From positions 744,001-808,000 of the forward strand of contig OX595998.1 of NCBI GenBank assembly GCA_951394045.1: 64,000 bases of DNA, given 5' to 3'. Of this stretch, positions 60,011-64,000 are shown piece after piece; positions within the stretch are counted from its first letter, which is position 1; each line of letters starts with the position of its first letter. Under the pieces are notes generated by a model. It worked only from the letters and a program-made list of their open reading frames with translations, was not told the origin of the DNA and did not search any database. The translations under genes were made by a program, and so were the position numbers. The stretch comes from Nitzschia sp. DOCU1 (Eukaryota > Bacillariophyta > Bacillariophyceae > Bacillariales > Bacillariaceae).

Positions 60011-61285
60011 TATGAATCACTATTATCTACAAGACGGATTCGAGTTATTTTACGACACCGTGGCTTTGTTTAGCTTTAAGAGTGAACGCTCTGCGTAGAA
60101 TAGACCCATCTATCGTTCTCTACAGTACTTTCTGTATAGTACTTTTCTCTACAAGTCTAGATAGATAGCTACCAGGAGCGGGTCATGGATAACCATTCCA
60201 TCGATTGTAGTCCATCTTTGGGGAAAGGGACCGTTCGCAGCGTCGGATTCCCCATTTTCTTTGGATTTATGCGCGCCAAAAAAGACGGACCAGTGCGTTG
60301 ATCAATATGCCGAACAGTCGTGTTTTCAATGGCTCACCCGACGCGTTTAATCATGTGTATCACAAAATTTCAATACTGTACCATGGCGCGTTGGATCGCA
60401 TGAGTCGATTTCCCCCCGTTCCCGCCACGCGCGAGCCACACCTCTCTCCACATGCCAATCGATCCGAAAGGCCTCCTTCCAAAAGTTTGTGGATCGTCAT
60501 CCAGAGGACAGACCAAGAATCTCGTCTGTAATCATGAGCATGGGTTTCCACCGTCACAATGCTTGGTTTTGGCGAAGACTGCATGGGGATATTCGTCATT
60601 CAAGGTTGGGAACGAGTTGGGAATAGATCAACGTTTAGCAGTAGCGACGGCAAATTTCGACTAGCGTACCTGGTACTGTGAAGGCCAGCAGCGTCCTTGA
60701 ACGATTCAATTGCATCATGACGACATCCGAAGAGATTCCCGCCCTCTTGATGAGCAAGTAGGTGGAAATGGGCCGGCTGGGTGTGCTAGACACACCCGAT
60801 GTCCATTGGGTTGTCTTGGTCCCCAGCTGCGAGACGAAATGCTGGGCATGCTTTGTCCAAGGATGAGGTGCGGGTCCGAAGAGATGCTGCAATCTTGCCG
60901 CAAGGCCGCGGCGGCCAAGGGAGTGATCGCGATAAAAAAATGGGTTTGAAAATTGCTTGGTTGTGAGTCCGAAAGGGACTATTCGCGGAAACTAAATTTG
61001 CCAGCGAAGCTGCATGATTTTATTTCGAGGGGGTCGGCGGCTGGACGCCCCTTGAACTTTTATGAAATTTCTGCGCAGCGAAAATACCAAGGCGCGGTTT
61101 TTAGCGCATCAGAAAATACCTTTCCAGCGTAAAAGATCGTTGCCGTAATCGTGGGTCTCATTCAGGATCCACTCTTGCCTCATTTGAAGGCAAGCTGAGC
61201 ACATCGATCGGAAGGATCTCATAATTTCCTGTTCCAGGACTTCCACCATCAACATTCTAGTCAACAGCTAAACTATTGCGACTTG
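60011..61285. other. intergenic, no gene seen
   Basis: About 1.27 kb between two plus-strand genes. Short frames on both strands overlap each other and have no motif. The region should contain a promoter for the downstream gene; none was identified. Confidence 0.4.
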
Positions 61286-62464
61286 ATGTCACACCTACGC
61301 AATCAATCGACTGAGCAAAGCTCGTCATTTACCAAGTATTCGGCTCAGGGTAGTCCTTGTGGTGGTAGGGAACAAACTCCTCAATTTTATACCCCTCCCA
61401 ATACCCCTCCCCATTACGGCAATCCCAGGACTTATCATGGTAGCACTGGATGCGCCGAAGGAAGGGCTTACCAGATGGAGTCGCTACTTAACCAGCGGGA
61501 AGAAGAATTGTTGCAACTCCGTGCCAAATTTCAGATGATGCAAGAACAGCTCCATGCCGAACGATTGAAATCTACCAATTTGGAGTATCAACTACAAATT
61601 CGAGAATTGGAACTTCAAGCCCAAGAGACGAAGACGAGACAAATTCATGAAGATTTGCAAGCCTTGAAACTAGCCCATGCAGCGGAATCGAGAGGGGTAA
61701 ACAGGGCATGCGAGTCTCAACTCCATGCCACTCTTGGCGATCACCCGCGTTCGGTCACGCCCCCTCGTGTTACGGCAACGCAAGCAGGATTGAAAGGTCC
61801 ACAAAACCACCCAGGACTACAATCCGAGATTTCGTTAGCCCTCGAACCAAAGGCGGTCTCGCCCTCTCAACATCGACAGGACGCGTTGAAAGAAATTAAT
61901 CTCAACGGACACTCACGATGGAGAGAAGAAAGGGTAGCCACTGGTACTTTTCGAATGCAACAGGCAGCATATATCACCACTATCAATGTTCCTATTCGTG
62001 CCAACTTGACTCGGCAAACTACTGAAAACACCACAATATCGGAACTTACGCTGGATTACAATGAAGACGATGCCATGTCGGGTGAATCTCGCATTCCCAT
62101 TCGCAGGGGCATGGGTACACCGCTAAGAATTCGCCGTCCCTTGCAACAACAAGAGGAATTTCACGTACTATTTGGTACTGACATCACGAGCGTCACGCCA
62201 TCCATTCCTTCGCGAGATATCATTCAACCACCAGCGGCGGTGGCAAAAGCTGACAAACTCGACATTGTGTTGGAACCATTTTTTCCAGCACCGCCTGCAC
62301 CCATGCACAAAATTTCGGAAGAATCCGACAACGGAAGAGTTCATGATGGAGAGTTTCATGATGACAATCACCACAGAACATGCAAGTTTTGTAGAGACGA
62401 ACGCCATCCATTCGATTGCGCTGAGGATGAAGACGAGGACTCGTCAAGCAAGGGCAGCTTTTAA
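61286..62464 (+). CDS. short coiled-coil protein of unknown function (392 aa)
   Basis: Starts at the ATG at 61286 (MSHLRNQSTE). The first 60 residues are Ser/Pro/Thr/Gly-rich. A single strong coiled coil follows at about 65-140 (QREEELLQLRAKFQMMQEQL, then LQIRELELQAQETK). The remainder is disordered except for a terminal Cys/His cluster CKFCRDERHPFDC followed by an acidic tail. It lacks the signature of CC1-CC4, so it is not counted in that family. Function unknown. Confidence 0.7.
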   Translation: MSHLRNQSTEQSSSFTKYSAQGSPCGGREQTPQFYTPPNTPPHYGNPRTYHGSTGCAEGRAYQMESLLNQREEELLQLRAKFQMMQEQLHAERLKSTNLEYQLQIRELELQAQETKTRQIHEDLQALKLAHAAESRGVNRACESQLHATLGDHPRSVTPPRVTATQAGLKGPQNHPGLQSEISLALEPKAVSPSQHRQDALKEINLNGHSRWREERVATGTFRMQQAAYITTINVPIRANLTRQTTENTTISELTLDYNEDDAMSGESRIPIRRGMGTPLRIRRPLQQQEEFHVLFGTDITSVTPSIPSRDIIQPPAAVAKADKLDIVLEPFFPAPPAPMHKISEESDNGRVHDGEFHDDNHHRTCKFCRDERHPFDCAEDEDEDSSSKGSF

Positions 62465-62729
62465 TTTAGACAGCCACTCTTTTTGCTTCTTTCACCTATT
62501 GGACATGGAAAGCTGAAGGCAGATCTCCATACGGCAAGCTAGCTTCAGAGATCCAAATGGCTGTATGCTGCAAACAAGAGCAATAGACCCAAAGTAATAT
62601 CCAGAGAAGGAAGCACGAACAGTGCGTCCCATTCGTCGAAGAATCGCTAGGGCGAGTGTACCGTATCGTAATCGGTGCCCTCTGTAACGTAGAAGTACGT
62701 CACCTGGGTGACTGACGCTCATCCTCCCG

Positions 62730-64000
62730 CTAGAGCATTGAGTCCTCTTCCAGGGAGGAAGAACTTGCTCCTGGGGTAGTTGTCGTCGTCGTTGTCGTCG
62801 ATCGCGAGACACTTTGCTTGTCTTCTTGCAAAAAGATACCATCTGCATTTTGGTCGTGCTGTGATATGTGCTGCTGATAATGGCGCCGCCGAAGATACAC
62901 CGGGCCACACCGACAAAGACAAACCACAACAATCACTAGCAGGATGATTAAAGTCAACGAGGCTCCCATTTTGACTCGCTCTTGAAATGGCCGTCTCATC
63001 CAAGCAACTTCTAGTGGATTCGCTCCTGCCGCCTCCAAACACGATGCATAGTCGTCCGATGTAATCGTAGTCAAAGTACAGATCCAAGCCCGACGGCACG
63101 GTACATCTTCACAACCAGTGTCTTCACTGAAAAAGACATGTTGTCGATACAACAGCTCGCGCCAAATAGACGAGTTGGTTTCCAGCATGGTATGATTGAG
63201 TTCATAAACCAAATCTTGAATGCTGTTGAAATTGAGATTTTCGACCTTGAAAGACTCTCGAAACGAAGGACCTTGATTCCATTCCAACTCATTATCCAAC
63301 AAGTACAAATAGTAGGTATCATAATCCAAAATTTCAGTCGTATCCGAACGGTAGGATACCCAACGATAGCTGGGATTACTTCCATAGACGGGTGTGACAG
63401 ACGAAGCCAACCATATGGGATAGTGCAACTCTGACAAATCCTTGTCCTGTGGCACATCAATCCATCGAAACTCATCCGCATGCAAATGACCAAACAATTG
63501 CCCAGAAACACAAGGTGCGGTTCGTTGCAAAATGGAATAATACGCCTTCAAATACCGAGTTTGCCATAACTGAGAATGCCGATAACTTCCCATGGTGGGT
63601 GGAATGTGACCTACAACATAGACCAATCGATCATTGCCACAGGCCAAAGTCAATTGACTTTCGAACCATTGAAATTGTTCCAACGGATCCGCCTCCCAAT
63701 CATCCTCTATTGGTAAATGACTCGTAGAATACAGAATGGTATTCAAGGAAATCACAGTGAGACTATCCGAAATATTTCGCGCCAAGTATCCTCCCTTGAC
63801 AAAGGTTTCTCGTTCCAACTCTGTCTCGAAAAGATTGTCAAAGCCTGTGGTGACCATACTCAACATTTCCGTAGGATTTTGTGGATCCAAGAAATAGTCG
63901 GGCGTCACGTCATTGTTTCCTAGGCTAGGAATAATGGAAACATTCCCCAAGGTTTCTCGCAATAACTGACTGACATTGCTCAAAATGGCTTGCGTTTCGG
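62730..64000 (-). CDS. acid-sphingomyelinase-like phosphodiesterase, 3' part
   Basis: The frame enters from beyond the right edge and ends at 62730, giving about 420 aa of the C-terminal part. Metallophosphoesterase motifs are present: SLGNNDV (the GN-x-D block), VVGHIPP and FGHLHADEF. The motif order and spacing fit the acid sphingomyelinase/SMPDL group. The first metal-binding motifs (DxH and GDxxD) would lie outside the window. Beyond the domain is a Cys-containing segment (CEDVPCRRAWICTLTTI), a TM segment LTLIILLVIVVVCLCRC and a Ser/Thr-rich cytoplasmic tail. It is predicted to be a type I membrane ectoenzyme; its substrate (sphingomyelin or nucleotides) cannot be determined. Confidence 0.85.
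   Translation of the reverse strand, partial: ETQAILSNVSQLLRETLGNVSIIPSLGNNDVTPDYFLDPQNPTEMLSMVTTGFDNLFETELERETFVKGGYLARNISDSLTVISLNTILYSTSHLPIEDDWEADPLEQFQWFESQLTLACGNDRLVYVVGHIPPTMGSYRHSQLWQTRYLKAYYSILQRTAPCVSGQLFGHLHADEFRWIDVPQDKDLSELHYPIWLASSVTPVYGSNPSYRWVSYRSDTTEILDYDTYYLYLLDNELEWNQGPSFRESFKVENLNFNSIQDLVYELNHTMLETNSSIWRELLYRQHVFFSEDTGCEDVPCRRAWICTLTTITSDDYASCLEAAGANPLEVAWMRRPFQERVKMGASLTLIILLVIVVVCLCRCGPVYLRRRHYQQHISQHDQNADGIFLQEDKQSVSRSTTTTTTTTPGASSSSLEEDSML

Noticed and set aside
61286..62464. Considered as a fifth member of the CC family
   Set aside because: It has one short coil but lacks the ELSxVV...IKxKI signature and the VIxQYKxL motif.

Overview
This is nuclear DNA from a eukaryote, most probably a pennate diatom. 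The genes are long, widely spaced and on both strands, several with 77-157 bp GT-AG introns. One protein carries a diatom-type plastid presequence (signal peptide cut before a Phe, 'VSAF'). The protein types fit a diatom: LRR surface proteins, LNR domains, P/T-rich stalks and diatom-type proteins of unknown function. The species assignment is inference; no rRNA or organelle marker is present.

Layout. 0-10 kb: a partial gene at the left edge, a polytopic membrane protein, a giant coiled-coil protein (CC1), a MYND zinc finger protein, a J-domain protein and an F-box protein. 10-21 kb: two divergently transcribed, intron-containing genes for predicted surface proteins. One is a single-pass LRR protein on the minus strand. 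The other is a secreted protein of about 1,880 residues with a five-fold Cys-rich repeat, four LNR domains and a P/T-rich tail, on the plus strand. 22-27 kb: two tandem coiled-coil genes (CC2, CC3) followed by a 95-bp minisatellite that seems derived from the end of CC3. 29-35 kb: two small or diatom-type genes and a single-pass membrane protein whose P-P-T-F repeats are encoded by 24-nt exons. 36.3-43.5 kb: a tyrosine-recombinase retrotransposon (Gag, RT/RNase H, YR) with split direct repeats A1-ORFs-B1-A2-B2. Its outer B repeat is interrupted by a 1.1-kb DNA transposon or MITE. 43.7-49.1 kb: a cellular RNA-dependent RNA polymerase beginning about 200 bp from the retroelement end, then glutathione synthetase. 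49.5-53.1 kb: a fourth coiled-coil gene (CC4). 53-64 kb: a DCC/DUF393 protein, a membrane-anchored trypsin-like protease, two proteins of unknown function, and the 3' part of an acid-sphingomyelinase-like phosphodiesterase cut by the right edge.

The items most worth follow-up are: the four-member coiled-coil family with a shared signature; the YR retroelement whose gag and RT frames are separated only by one in-frame UGA; the micro-exon architectures of the LNR and P-P-T-F genes; and the new-looking CxGC/CxCP repeat domain. Functions of most surface and coiled-coil proteins cannot be assigned from sequence alone.
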